Of a stretch of DNA of 55,267 nucleotides, positions 1 to 6,994 are shown piece after piece. The position numbers and the translations under genes are program-made. Where the stretch lies: the NCBI RefSeq assembly GCF_000445185.1, contig NZ_AVAF01000176.1, positions 1-55,267 on the forward strand. The letters are read 5' to 3'. Source of the stretch: Thermoanaerobacter sp. A7A. Lineage in GTDB: Bacteria; Bacillota; Thermoanaerobacteria; Thermoanaerobacterales; Thermoanaerobacteraceae. Each line of letters opens with the position of its first letter. Positions within the stretch are counted from its first letter, which is position 1. Under the pieces are notes generated by a model. The model was given only the letters and a program-made list of their open reading frames with translations. It did no database searches and was not told the origin of the DNA.

Positions 1-20
1 CAACCGCTGTGGTTGAGCTC
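1..20. terminator. Hairpin cut by the left window edge, probable terminator
   Basis: The edge shows CAACC-GCTGT-GGTTG followed by AGCTC and then TTTTGTTT on the plus strand. The right arm GGTTGAGCTC implies a matching GAGCTCAACC arm that runs off the window. It lies directly after the TAG stop of the minus-strand gene that ends at 29, so it may terminate that operon, a plus-strand gene outside the window, or both. Only half of the stem is visible. Confidence 0.4.
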
Positions 21-28
21 TTTTGTTT

Positions 29-958
29 CTACTTTACAAATTGGCTTAAGTGTTTTAATCCTAAAAGAAGCCCTTCTTTTACTTTTTCTTCACTGCCTTC
101 ATATAGAGGGTCTTCATGTTCTATGCTTATTACCCCATCATATCCATTGTCTTTTAGCGCCTTTATAAACTTGCCCCAATCTACATTTCCCATACCTGGC
201 ATTCGGTATCTCCAGTATCCAAACTCTCCATGCGTTCCTGTGTAAAGCTGTCTGTTGAAAACTCCATATCGCTTAAATTTATCCTCAAACACTTCTGTGT
301 CTTTTGCGTGTACATGAAATATTCTATCTTTAAACTCTGGTATCACATCTATATAGTCTATAAACTGCCAAACAAGATGGGAAGGGTCAAGATTTAAACC
401 AAAGTTTTTAGAAGGTATCCTTCTAAACATCTCCTCCCAAAGCTCTGGTGTAAAAGATATGGTTCCTGGAAGGCCAGGTACCTGCCATCCTTCCATAGGG
501 CAATTTTCGATTATAATTTTTATTCCTTTGTCTTCCGCATAGCTTATTATATCAGTAAAAACTCTTTCAAATTCATCAAAATTGTCTTTTATGCTCTTTT
601 CAATGTTTCTCCCTACAAAAGTCCCCACCATGTCAGTCCCAAGCATTTTAGCTACATCAATGCACTTTTTTAAGTGATTGTTTATAAACTTTCTCTTTTC
701 TGGGTCTCTGTCAAGGTTGTTGTCATAATATGCAAGAGATGAAATTGTGAGCCCGTACTCCTTAAAATATTTTTTTATTTCTTCCGCCTCTTCAGGTGTG
801 AGATTTTCTACATCTATGTCACTTGCAGAATAATCCCTCGTATTGTCTTTAGGCCAGCATGCAATTTCCAGTGATTTAAACCCATTTTCACTTGCCCACT
901 TAGCTTTTTCTTTAAGAGGCATATTCCCAAGACATACTGTTAAAAATCCTAAATACAT
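29..958 (-). CDS. Sugar phosphate isomerase/epimerase-like TIM barrel (AP endonuclease 2 superfamily)
   Basis: The 309-aa cytosolic protein has the pattern of the xylose-isomerase-like TIM-barrel superfamily. Likely metal ligands appear in order: Glu in IIIENCP, Asp/His in NLDPSHL, His in FHVHAKD and Glu in SIEHED. Members isomerise, epimerise or dehydrate sugars and keto-sugars with a divalent metal. It is the last gene of a five-gene minus-strand operon, starting 1 nt before the stop of a second, shorter TIM-barrel paralogue. Pairing with two Gfo/Idh dehydrogenases suggests oxidation of a sugar or polyol to a keto intermediate that this enzyme then rearranges. The substrate cannot be read from the sequence. 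Length is normal for the family and nothing looks broken. Confidence 0.85.
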   Translation of the reverse strand: MYLGFLTVCLGNMPLKEKAKWASENGFKSLEIACWPKDNTRDYSASDIDVENLTPEEAEEIKKYFKEYGLTISSLAYYDNNLDRDPEKRKFINNHLKKCIDVAKMLGTDMVGTFVGRNIEKSIKDNFDEFERVFTDIISYAEDKGIKIIIENCPMEGWQVPGLPGTISFTPELWEEMFRRIPSKNFGLNLDPSHLVWQFIDYIDVIPEFKDRIFHVHAKDTEVFEDKFKRYGVFNRQLYTGTHGEFGYWRYRMPGMGNVDWGKFIKALKDNGYDGVISIEHEDPLYEGSEEKVKEGLLLGLKHLSQFVK

Positions 959-959
959 T

Positions 960-1709
960 TTACATTTCCTCCTCTAAAATCTTTTTTAAATTTTCAAAAC
1001 TAATTTTCACACTTTCAATTGGAGGTCTTTTACACACATCCTGTTCAACAATTAGCCATTTAACTCCATTTTCTTTTGCAATTTTTATTACTTCTTTAAA
1101 ATTGATAATTCCATTTCCTATTTCAGTAAAAGACCTGTCCTTTTTATCCATGTCTTTTAAGTGAATCAAAGGTAGTCTATTGGAGAATTTTTTAAGATAT
1201 TCTACCGGTTCAACTCCCGCATATGTAACCCAATACGCATCGATTTCAGCCTTTACAAGGTCTTTATCTGTATTTTTGTAAAGTATATCAAGTCCATATT
1301 CTCCATCGTATATTTCAAATTCGTGATTGTGGTTGTGATAGCAAAACTCAAGTCCCTTTTCCCTACACTTTTCACCTATTTTATTAAACAACTTTGCTGT
1401 TTCAATATAATCCTCTCTTGACTTGTACTCATTCCACGGACAGACGATGTATTTATTGCCTATTTCAAGGTTATAATCTATCACTTCCTCAAGATTGTTT
1501 TTAAGTAATTCTATTCCTACATGACTACCAGCAGCTTTTAATCTTAATTTATCAAGCGTTTTTCTTAATTCTGATGCTTTTAAACCGCCATATCCTGCAA
1601 ACTCCACTCCTTCGTATCCTATTTCCGCAACCTTTTCAAGAGTACCTATAAAATCTTTTTGTGTCTCCTCTCTCAAAGTGTAAAGTTGAAGTGCTATAGG
1701 TATACTCAT
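960..1709 (-). CDS. Sugar phosphate isomerase/epimerase-like TIM barrel, shorter paralogue
   Basis: This 249-aa protein belongs to the same xylose-isomerase-like TIM-barrel superfamily as the next gene downstream. It opens with the first barrel strand (IALQLYTLR), and likely metal-site residues lie in YHNHNHEFE, AEIDAYWV, LIHLKDMD and IVEQDV. The relatives I recall include inosose isomerase/dehydratase-like and 3-keto-sugar-processing enzymes, but no specific activity can be assigned. It sits 17 nt after the upstream Gfo/Idh gene and is clearly co-transcribed. Two barrel enzymes of different length in one operon suggest two successive steps rather than simple duplication. Confidence 0.85.
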   Translation of the reverse strand: MSIPIALQLYTLREETQKDFIGTLEKVAEIGYEGVEFAGYGGLKASELRKTLDKLRLKAAGSHVGIELLKNNLEEVIDYNLEIGNKYIVCPWNEYKSREDYIETAKLFNKIGEKCREKGLEFCYHNHNHEFEIYDGEYGLDILYKNTDKDLVKAEIDAYWVTYAGVEPVEYLKKFSNRLPLIHLKDMDKKDRSFTEIGNGIINFKEVIKIAKENGVKWLIVEQDVCKRPPIESVKISFENLKKILEEEM

Positions 1710-1726
1710 TTTAATTTTTTCCCCCT

Positions 1727-2776
1727 TTAACCTAAAACTATTTCCTTACCTTTTTCAGATGATTCATAGGCACCGTCTATTATTTTCATGAGAATTGCCC
1801 CTTCTTCAGCAGAAGCCAGAGGCTCTTCGTCATTTTTTATACAGTCAACAAAATGTTCAAATTCATTTAAAGGCGATTTTGGATAATTGGTGTCGGGAAC
1901 TATGTCAATCAATGTATCAACAATTTCCGAAAATACTTTAAGCTGTCCGTTTTTAAACCATATGCCACCTTTATCACCTAAAATTTCATAGTAATTGTAA
2001 TCTCCCTCAATGTTGGAAGCCCAGCTGAATTCAAAGTCAATTGTGGCACCATTTTTAAGCCTTACAAAGCCTACTGCCATATCCTCCACATCGTAAATTC
2101 CATCCCCGCTTTTTGCATAATTCCAGCTGTTTAAACTGTTGCTATTTGAAAACTTAGAATAAGTAGCTGCTGACACAGATTGCACCTCTGGGTATCCCAT
2201 GAAATACAAGACTAAGTCTAAAAAATGTACACCTAAATCAATTAATGGGCCTCCTCCAGACAATTTCTTATTTGTAAACCATCCGCCCTTTCCAGGAATG
2301 CCTCTCCTTCTCCTCCAGCCAGTCTTTACATGGTATATTTCGCCTATATACCCTTCCTCTATATATCTTTTTACAAACAAAGATTCATTTGTAAACCTAT
2401 TATTTAATCCTATCATAAACTTCCTTTTGTATTTATTTTTTGATTCAATGACCTCATAAGCTTCCTTTGCATTTAGAGTTATAGGTTTTTCACAATGCAC
2501 ATGAATTCCCTTTTCCATCGCTTTTATAGAAATAGGTGCATGTAAATAATTTGGGGTACACACGCTTATAAGGTCTAGTTTTTCTCTTGCAAACATTTCT
2601 TCATAATCTGTATAAACATGAGGTATATTGTACTTTTCCGCTAATCTTTTTGCAGCCTCTATATCCGGATCAGATATGGCTACAATTTCAACATCTTCTA
2701 CTTTTGAATAACCATTTAAGTGTTTGTAATCAGCAACTGACCCTGCACCAACACATGCATATTTAAGTTTTCCCAT
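1727..2776 (-). CDS. Gfo/Idh/MocA family NAD(P)-dependent oxidoreductase
   Basis: The 349-aa protein starts with a Rossmann fold. The glycine-rich loop is CVGAGSVADYKHL (residues about 8-20), and the family's catalytic Lys lies in HCEKPI (about 93-98). The second half is the Gfo/Idh C-terminal substrate domain with GGGPLIDLGVHFLDL, where the His is a typical catalytic residue. Such enzymes oxidise or reduce sugar, inositol or glycoside carbonyls with NAD(P). It is 14 nt after a second Gfo/Idh gene with the same architecture. The two may act at different carbons, or form a redox-coupled pair with the TIM-barrel genes downstream. Confidence 0.9.
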   Translation of the reverse strand: MGKLKYACVGAGSVADYKHLNGYSKVEDVEIVAISDPDIEAAKRLAEKYNIPHVYTDYEEMFAREKLDLISVCTPNYLHAPISIKAMEKGIHVHCEKPITLNAKEAYEVIESKNKYKRKFMIGLNNRFTNESLFVKRYIEEGYIGEIYHVKTGWRRRRGIPGKGGWFTNKKLSGGGPLIDLGVHFLDLVLYFMGYPEVQSVSAATYSKFSNSNSLNSWNYAKSGDGIYDVEDMAVGFVRLKNGATIDFEFSWASNIEGDYNYYEILGDKGGIWFKNGQLKVFSEIVDTLIDIVPDTNYPKSPLNEFEHFVDCIKNDEEPLASAEEGAILMKIIDGAYESSEKGKEIVLG

Positions 2777-2790
2777 ACAAAAGCCTCCAT

Positions 2791-3879
2791 TTACCTGTTA
2801 AAATATACTGGTTCTCCTGTTTTCGCAGATGTATAAATAGCCTCTAGTATCTCAGTTACTACAAGAGCTTCTTCTGGCTTTACAACCGGCTCTGTATCGT
2901 TTATGATGCAATCAATCCAAGCTTTTGCTTCTAAAAATCCTGGGTCATCTGATTTACCTTCATAGAAATCTACTCCACCTACATCAGTAGAAACTTTAGT
3001 TGTATAAAGCCTTCCAAATTTCTCTCCATTTATGCGAAGTCCATCTCTCATGTCAGCTCCGCCTTCTGTTCCACACAAAGTGGCCATAGCCTCGCCAACC
3101 TCTAAAGTATTTAAAGCCCAACTGGACTCTAATATAATGGTAGCCCCATTCTCCATTACTATAAATCCAAAAGCTGAATCTTCAACTGTGAACTTTTCAG
3201 GATCCCATGGCCCCCAAGCATTCGCAGCATTTGCTCTTTTGCCTAATTTATAGTAGGCGCTTCCCATTACAACTTTAGGCTTATAGTTATTCATCATCCA
3301 CAATGTCAAATCAAGGGCATGTGTTCCTATATCGATTAAAGGCCCACCACCTTGCTCTTCTTCATTTAAGAAAACACCCCATGTAGGTACCGCGCGGCGA
3401 CGTATAGCATGAGCCTTAGCAAAATATATTTCCCCTAATTCACCATTTTGACAAACTTTATGTAAATATTGAGAATCTGGTCTAAAGCGATTTTGATACC
3501 CTATAGTGAGTTTCATACCTGTTTTCTTATATGCTTCCACCATTCTTCTGGCATCTGCAGCAGTCTTAGCCATAGGCTTCTCACACATTACATGTTTTCC
3601 TGCATAAAGAGCATCAACAGTTATGTCTGCATGAGACTTGTTGGGAGTACAAACATGAACCACATCTATCGTTTTATCTTCAAGAAGTTTTTTGTAATCC
3701 GTATATACTTTCGCGTCTTTTGTACCATATTCTTTTGCCGCTTTTTGAGCCCTCTCTTCTATGATGTCACAAAAGGCCACCATTTCAACATTGCCTAGTT
3801 TTGCCAAAGAGGGCATGTGTTTGCCAAAAGCAATTCCTCCACAACCTATAATTCCTACTCTAAGTTTCTCTTTTACCAT
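2791..3879 (-). CDS. Gfo/Idh/MocA family NAD(P)-dependent oxidoreductase, second copy
   Basis: The 362-aa protein has an N-terminal dinucleotide-binding loop (VGIIGCGGIAFGKHM), the CEKPMAK catalytic Lys motif near residue 100, and the C-terminal motif GGGPLIDIGTHALDL. It is similar in design to the next gene but diverged, so the two are not a recent duplication. It is the first structural gene after the LacI regulator, separated by 57 nt, and the start has a good GGGGAGGA-like ribosome site. A keto-sugar, inosose or 1,5-anhydro-sugar substrate would fit the operon, but this is inference. Confidence 0.9.
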   Translation of the reverse strand: MVKEKLRVGIIGCGGIAFGKHMPSLAKLGNVEMVAFCDIIEERAQKAAKEYGTKDAKVYTDYKKLLEDKTIDVVHVCTPNKSHADITVDALYAGKHVMCEKPMAKTAADARRMVEAYKKTGMKLTIGYQNRFRPDSQYLHKVCQNGELGEIYFAKAHAIRRRAVPTWGVFLNEEEQGGGPLIDIGTHALDLTLWMMNNYKPKVVMGSAYYKLGKRANAANAWGPWDPEKFTVEDSAFGFIVMENGATIILESSWALNTLEVGEAMATLCGTEGGADMRDGLRINGEKFGRLYTTKVSTDVGGVDFYEGKSDDPGFLEAKAWIDCIINDTEPVVKPEEALVVTEILEAIYTSAKTGEPVYFNR

Positions 3880-3936
3880 AAAAATTCCTCCCCTAATTAT
3901 ATTTAAATTTGTATTTTAAAGACAAAACTTTATTCT

Positions 3937-4932
3937 TTATTTTACTGTTGACTCTCTTATTATTAGCTCATGCTCTAAAAAAATCCTCTGTGGTTCTTCT
4001 AATTTGCCACTCATGTGTTTTATCAGTAGTTCCATAGCAACACATCCTAAATCGTATTTTGGCTGTGAAATAGTTGTAAGCATAGGGTCATACATAGAAG
4101 CAAAGCTTATATCATCAAAGCCTACAACCGCTATATCCTCAGGGACTTTAAGCCCTTCTTCCTTTATCGCTCTTATAGCTCCAATAGCCATGATATCAGA
4201 AATTGCAAATATAGCAGTAGGCCTTTCTTCCATCGCCAAAAGCTGTTTCGCTGCTCTTACTCCGCTTTTAAAGCTGTAATCTCCGTATTTTATAAGCTTT
4301 TCGTCAAATTCTATCCCTGAATCTTCAAGAGCTTTTTTATAACCCGCTTCCCTCTGCTTCGTAGATACAAAGTTATTTTCACAGCTTATCATTCCTATTT
4401 TTTTATGTCCTAAACTTACCAAGTGCTTTACTGCTTTGTAAGCTGCAGAAAAGTTGTCTATAGATACATATGAAACGCCAGCTCCTTCTATGTATTCACA
4501 ACACTGAACGACAGGATAATTTTGGCCTATCAATGTCAATTCTTCTTTTCCCATCACAGGCGCCATAAAAATAACGCCATCCGCTAATCTGTTTTTTAAA
4601 ATTTCAAGGTATACCTTTTCTCTGTTAATATCAGAATCAGTATTGCAAAGCATTACATTATAACCATTTTTATGGGCTACATCTTCTATTCCTTTTACAA
4701 CCCTTGCATAAAAAGGATTTGAGACATTAGGCATCAAAGCCAATATCATTTTTGTTTCAGAACGTCTTAAATTTCTTCCAAGGAGATTTGGATGATAATT
4801 TAATTCTTTTATCGCTTTTAATACTCTTTCCTTTGTTTCTTCAGACACCGAGTCACTGCCATTTAAAACTCTTGATACTGTTGCAACAGAGACTCCTGCT
4901 CTTTTAGCAACTTCTCTAATATTAGCCATCAT
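3937..4932 (-). CDS. LacI/GalR family transcriptional regulator of the Gfo/Idh-TIM-barrel operon
   Basis: The 331-aa protein has a classic LacI helix-turn-helix (IREVAKRAGVSVATVSRVLN, residues about 5-24) and hinge (YHPNLLGRNLR). A periplasmic-binding-protein-like sugar sensor domain follows to the C-terminus, ending in IIRESTVK as is usual. The start is supported by an AGGAGG-like ribosome site 6-7 nt upstream. Two copies of a TGTAAN4TTACA palindrome sit in its own promoter region, so autoregulation together with the downstream dehydrogenase and isomerase genes is likely. The effector is unknown but is probably a sugar or derivative handled by the operon. Confidence 0.9.
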   Translation of the reverse strand: MMANIREVAKRAGVSVATVSRVLNGSDSVSEETKERVLKAIKELNYHPNLLGRNLRRSETKMILALMPNVSNPFYARVVKGIEDVAHKNGYNVMLCNTDSDINREKVYLEILKNRLADGVIFMAPVMGKEELTLIGQNYPVVQCCEYIEGAGVSYVSIDNFSAAYKAVKHLVSLGHKKIGMISCENNFVSTKQREAGYKKALEDSGIEFDEKLIKYGDYSFKSGVRAAKQLLAMEERPTAIFAISDIMAIGAIRAIKEEGLKVPEDIAVVGFDDISFASMYDPMLTTISQPKYDLGCVAMELLIKHMSGKLEEPQRIFLEHELIIRESTVK

Positions 4933-4941
4933 AACCTCCTG

Positions 4942-5011
4942 TGTAACAGATTACATAATATTTTTCATTGATTTTCAGAGACATATCTAATAAAATGTGT
5001 AACGCATTACA
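4942..5011 (-). promoter_or_regulatory. Two LacI-type operators upstream of the first LacI gene
   Basis: Two palindromes are visible: TGTAACAGATTACA at 4942-4955 and TGTAACGCATTACA at 4998-5011. Both fit TGTAAN4TTACA and their starts are 56 bp apart. The upstream copy begins just downstream of the -10 box and so overlaps the expected transcription start. The other lies next to the ribosome site of the LacI gene. This is the normal arrangement for an autorepressed LacI-family operon. Confidence 0.75.
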
Positions 5012-5017
5012 TTTACT

Positions 5018-5045
5018 ATTATACCTCTAAATTAAAAAAAATCAA
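5018..5045 (-). promoter_or_regulatory. Sigma-A promoter of the LacI-Gfo/Idh operon
   Basis: Read on the minus strand, a TTGATT -35 box (5040-5045) is followed by a 16-nt spacer and a perfect TATAAT -10 box (5018-5023). The transcript would start close to 5011, inside the distal operator. Confidence 0.7.
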
Positions 5046-5101
5046 TAGCAACAAATAAATTTTCATACTTTTATTTTAAATTTTGTTTTTTTACTTAAAA
5101 A

Positions 5102-5119
5102 AGACTGCCGAAGCAGTCT
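5102..5119 (-). terminator. Rho-independent terminator after the toxin-antitoxin pair
   Basis: On the minus strand the sequence reads AGACTGC-TTCG-GCAGTCT followed by TTTTTT. A seven-base-pair stem with a UUCG tetraloop and a U tract is a textbook terminator for the toxin gene that stops at 5163. Confidence 0.85.
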
Positions 5120-5134
5120 AACAAAATAAAAAGC

Positions 5135-5161
5135 ATCGAAGTAAAAATACTTTACCTCGAT
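5135..5161 (-). other. Stem-loop immediately after the toxin stop codon
   Basis: On the minus strand ATCGAGGTAAA pairs with TTTACTTCGAT across a short AT loop (one G-U pair). It starts 1 nt after the TAG of the HicA-like gene and about 16 nt before the terminator. It could protect the mRNA 3' end or be an operator-like palindrome. Its function is not known. Confidence 0.5.
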
Positions 5162-5162
5162 A

Positions 5163-5381
5163 CTATATTTTGCTGTTAAAATATTCTTCTGAAACTTGAA
5201 GCTGATTTTTTAAAATCTCTTTCCATAAATATTTTGGAATTTCACCACTTCCCATTGAAACTTTTGTCCGTCTAACATTGCCATTTTTATCACGTTTAAC
5301 GTAGAAATAATGATCCGTTTGTTTGTATAACTCCCAACCGTCTCTTTCACAAAAACGCTTTAATTCTCTCCACGTCGGCAT
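5163..5381 (-). CDS. HicA-like mRNA interferase toxin (probable)
   Basis: The 72-aa protein has the outline of the HicA toxin fold: an N-terminal helix (WRELKRFCERDGWELYKQ), a His in TDHYFYVKRD at the place of the catalytic GSHH-type His, then a basic strand and C-terminal helix (IPKYLWKEILKNQLQVSEEYF). HicA toxins cleave mRNA in the cytoplasm and are held in check by a partner antitoxin. The start overlaps the end of the upstream antitoxin gene by 22 nt, indicating translational coupling. The usual Gly-Ser before the His is Thr-Asp here, so the assignment to HicA is by overall pattern and context. Confidence 0.6.
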   Translation of the reverse strand: MPTWRELKRFCERDGWELYKQTDHYFYVKRDKNGNVRRTKVSMGSGEIPKYLWKEILKNQLQVSEEYFNSKI

Positions 5382-5794
5382 TTTATTAGTTTTTTTACTC
5401 CTTCATGACTATCTTGTAATAAGACATTTAAAATATATGGTAAATGTTTTTTACGGTTAGGAGCTGAATACCAATATTGAAAGTCGTTATAAAAATCTTC
5501 TGCATATTCAATTAAATCATTTACTAAACGATTTAAAGCTTCTTCTTCGTTTTTTCCATTAGCAACAATATCAATTTCGTTTAATGAAATTGTTACACTC
5601 CCATCCTCTTCTTTAAAAATATTTGCTGTAAATGTATATACTTTTAACATTTCTTTTGCCATTTCTAAGTTTGAAACAAAAATATAATCTTTTGTGCGCT
5701 TAATAATTTTTGGCTTTTCACGAATGACCGAATTGATAAAATCACTCCATTCATTTCGAGCATCTGTTGCATTCACTGTAAACATTTCATTCAT
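5360..5794 (-). CDS. Antitoxin with Phd-like N-terminus and HicB-like C-terminus (probable)
   Basis: The 144-aa protein starts like a Phd/YefM antitoxin (VNATDARNEWSDFINSVIR, then KPKIIKRTKDYIFVSNLEM, residues about 7-47). It continues with a segment resembling the HicB RNase-H-like core (FKEEDGSVTISLNEIDIVANG, then EEEALNRLVNDLIEYAEDF, about 60-105). It precedes and overlaps a HicA-like toxin gene. Such a Phd/HicB hybrid would let the DNA-binding part act on the palindrome at 5831-5855 while the HicB-like part blocks the toxin. A GGAGGTG site and a closer GGGGGA lie upstream of the two possible Met starts (residues 1 and 4). Confidence 0.6.
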   Translation of the reverse strand: MNEMFTVNATDARNEWSDFINSVIREKPKIIKRTKDYIFVSNLEMAKEMLKVYTFTANIFKEEDGSVTISLNEIDIVANGKNEEEALNRLVNDLIEYAEDFYNDFQYWYSAPNRKKHLPYILNVLLQDSHEGVKKLIKCRRGEN

Positions 5795-5812
5795 TCCCCC
5801 TTTTTCACCTCC

Positions 5813-5855
5813 ATTATATCATATTATGTGCAATATGTACAGTATGTACATATTG
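5813..5855 (-). promoter_or_regulatory. Promoter with 25-bp operator palindrome for the toxin-antitoxin pair
   Basis: A TATAAT -10 box (5813-5818, minus strand) lies 17 nt from a TGTACA -35 box (5836-5841). The -35 box is embedded in a perfect inverted repeat at 5831-5855 with 11-nt arms CAATATGTACA and TGTACATATTG around a 3-nt centre. An operator covering the -35 box is what an autorepressing antitoxin would use. Confidence 0.75.
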
Positions 5856-5906
5856 CTAAGTTTTTATACAAAACAAATTTATTCCGCCTCTTTGTGAACC
5901 GAAAAA

Positions 5907-5927
5907 GCTCAACCTTATCGGTTGAGC
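5907..5927 (-). terminator. Terminator downstream of the coiled-coil protein gene
   Basis: Minus-strand reading gives GCTCAACC-GATAA-GGTTGAGC followed by TTTTTCGG. The eight-base-pair stem and U tract lie just after the stop at 5935. Confidence 0.8.
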
Positions 5928-5934
5928 AAAACTA

Positions 5935-6273
5935 TCATTCTAATGTTTTTATCTGCTCTTCAAGAGCTTGTATCTTATTTTTAAGGTATTCTAATTGCTG
6001 TAGTGCTTGTTGTTTTTGTTGCATCATCTCTTCTTTTTGACTGCCTTGCTGTCTTAATTCTTCCATCTTATTTTTAACTGTTTCAACTATTTTTTGTTTG
6101 CTATTGTCAAAAAATTCCATAGCTTTATTAACAGCATCTTGCATCTCTTCTATGCTCTTTTCTATTGATGGTTTCATATTTTCTTTTGCTTTTGGGTAGA
6201 GCATTAAACTTAAAGCTGCTGCTCCAATCCCCCAGTAAAGCTTTCTGGAGGAAAGAAATTTTAAAATACCCAT
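5935..6273 (-). CDS. Small membrane-anchored coiled-coil protein, function unknown
   Basis: I do not recognise a named family. The 112-aa form starting MGILKFLSSRKLYWGIGAAALSL is preferred over a start 10 codons upstream because GGAGGAGAG sits about 8 nt before this ATG. A single hydrophobic stretch (about residues 11-26) is followed by a charged helical region and a Gln/Glu-rich coiled coil to the C-terminus (LEYLKNKIQALEEQIKTLE). The layout recalls YtxH-like or phasin-like envelope stress proteins: a short anchor and a long cytoplasmic coiled coil. A small helical protein encoded upstream on the same strand may be its partner. Confidence 0.65.
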   Translation of the reverse strand: MGILKFLSSRKLYWGIGAAALSLMLYPKAKENMKPSIEKSIEEMQDAVNKAMEFFDNSKQKIVETVKNKMEELRQQGSQKEEMMQQKQQALQQLEYLKNKIQALEEQIKTLE

Positions 6274-6341
6274 TTTCTTCTCTCCTCCTCTCTTTTGTTC
6301 CATTAATATTTTGCCCTCAATTTTTTATATAATTTAATGTG

Positions 6342-6569
6342 TTATTTACCAAAAATCATAACTTTTGTTATCGCTTTATATAAATCCTTTGCATTATATT
6401 TTTCACTAATTCTAGAAAAATATTGTAAAAATTCTTCTATTGTCTCTTGCCATATATTTACTATTTCATTCTTTTTAGACGGGTCTTTTTTATATTCCTT
6501 AAAAGACAATTCCATCGCATATTTTAAGGCATCAACTGCCTTTTGAAATTCTTTTTTTATGTCATCCAT
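6342..6569 (-). CDS. Small helical hypothetical protein
   Basis: I do not recognise this 75-aa protein. It is predicted by eye to be almost fully helical, charged and soluble (VDALKYAMELSFKEYKKDP, EEFLQYFSRISEKYNAKDL), with no membrane segment, Cys pair or catalytic motif. A GGGGGT ribosome site precedes the ATG. It lies 68 nt upstream of the coiled-coil membrane protein gene and could be co-transcribed with it. The helical-bundle look is similar to phasin-type or polymer-associated proteins, but this is only a resemblance. Confidence 0.55.
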   Translation of the reverse strand: MDDIKKEFQKAVDALKYAMELSFKEYKKDPSKKNEIVNIWQETIEEFLQYFSRISEKYNAKDLYKAITKVMIFGK

Positions 6570-6656
6570 TATTATTTACCCCCAAAAAAGTATAATCTAA
6601 AGATAATATATGAAAATTATCACGATAGTGTCACAAAAAAATAAAAAATGAAAAAA

Positions 6657-6733
6657 GGGGACGGTTCCTTTTATCCGAAAAAATTCAGACAAACGTCGAG
6701 TCAGACACCGGGGACGGTTCTTTTTGTCCGAAA
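6657..6733. repeat. Dispersed GGGGACGGTTC repeat, two units
   Basis: The segment holds GGGGACGGTTCCTTTTATCC at 6657-6676 and a second unit, GGGGACGGTTCTTTTTGTCC, at 6710-6729. TTCAGACAAACGTCGAG-type sequence lies between them. A diverged copy is at 9849-9890. Similar extragenic units occur in many Firmicutes, and I recall them near REP-type transposases; no such gene is present here. The repeat directly abuts the 3' end of the group II intron remnant at 6734, so it forms the intron's 3' exon. Confidence 0.6.
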
Positions 6734-6859
6734 ATCGAGTAGGAGGCGGTGACTAACCGCCGTCCTCTCACACCACCGTACGTACCGTTCGGTATACGGC
6801 GGTTCGGTAAGTAAATAAGCGGACTTTCACCGCCTAGTTATCACCCATGCCGGGCGCAC
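6734..6859 (-). mobile_element. Group II intron reduced to its 5' end plus domains V and VI (126 nt)
   Basis: On the minus strand the element begins with GTGCGCCCGGCATGGGTGAT, matching the GTGYG start and conserved opening of bacterial group II introns. After only about 55 nt it runs into a domain V-like hairpin (GAACCGCC then TACGGTGGTGTGAGAGG), a domain VI-like hairpin (GGCGGTTAGTCACCGCC) and the AY-type end CTACTCGAT. Most of domain I, domains II-IV and the maturase gene are missing. Its 3' 37 nt are identical to the intron end at the right window edge. The 5' exon before GTGCG has a weak hairpin followed by TTTTTGT, like the terminator targets of some intron classes. Confidence 0.8.
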
Positions 6860-6994
6860 CCACAAAAAGCTCTCCAGAAGATGGGGAACTTTTTGTTTTG
6901 TCCTTTTATAGAAGACACTATCTCATCAATGGATGCGATAGAACAATTGAAAATTTTGGTGTCAAACGTAGAAATAAGAGAGAAAAATTTCGTT

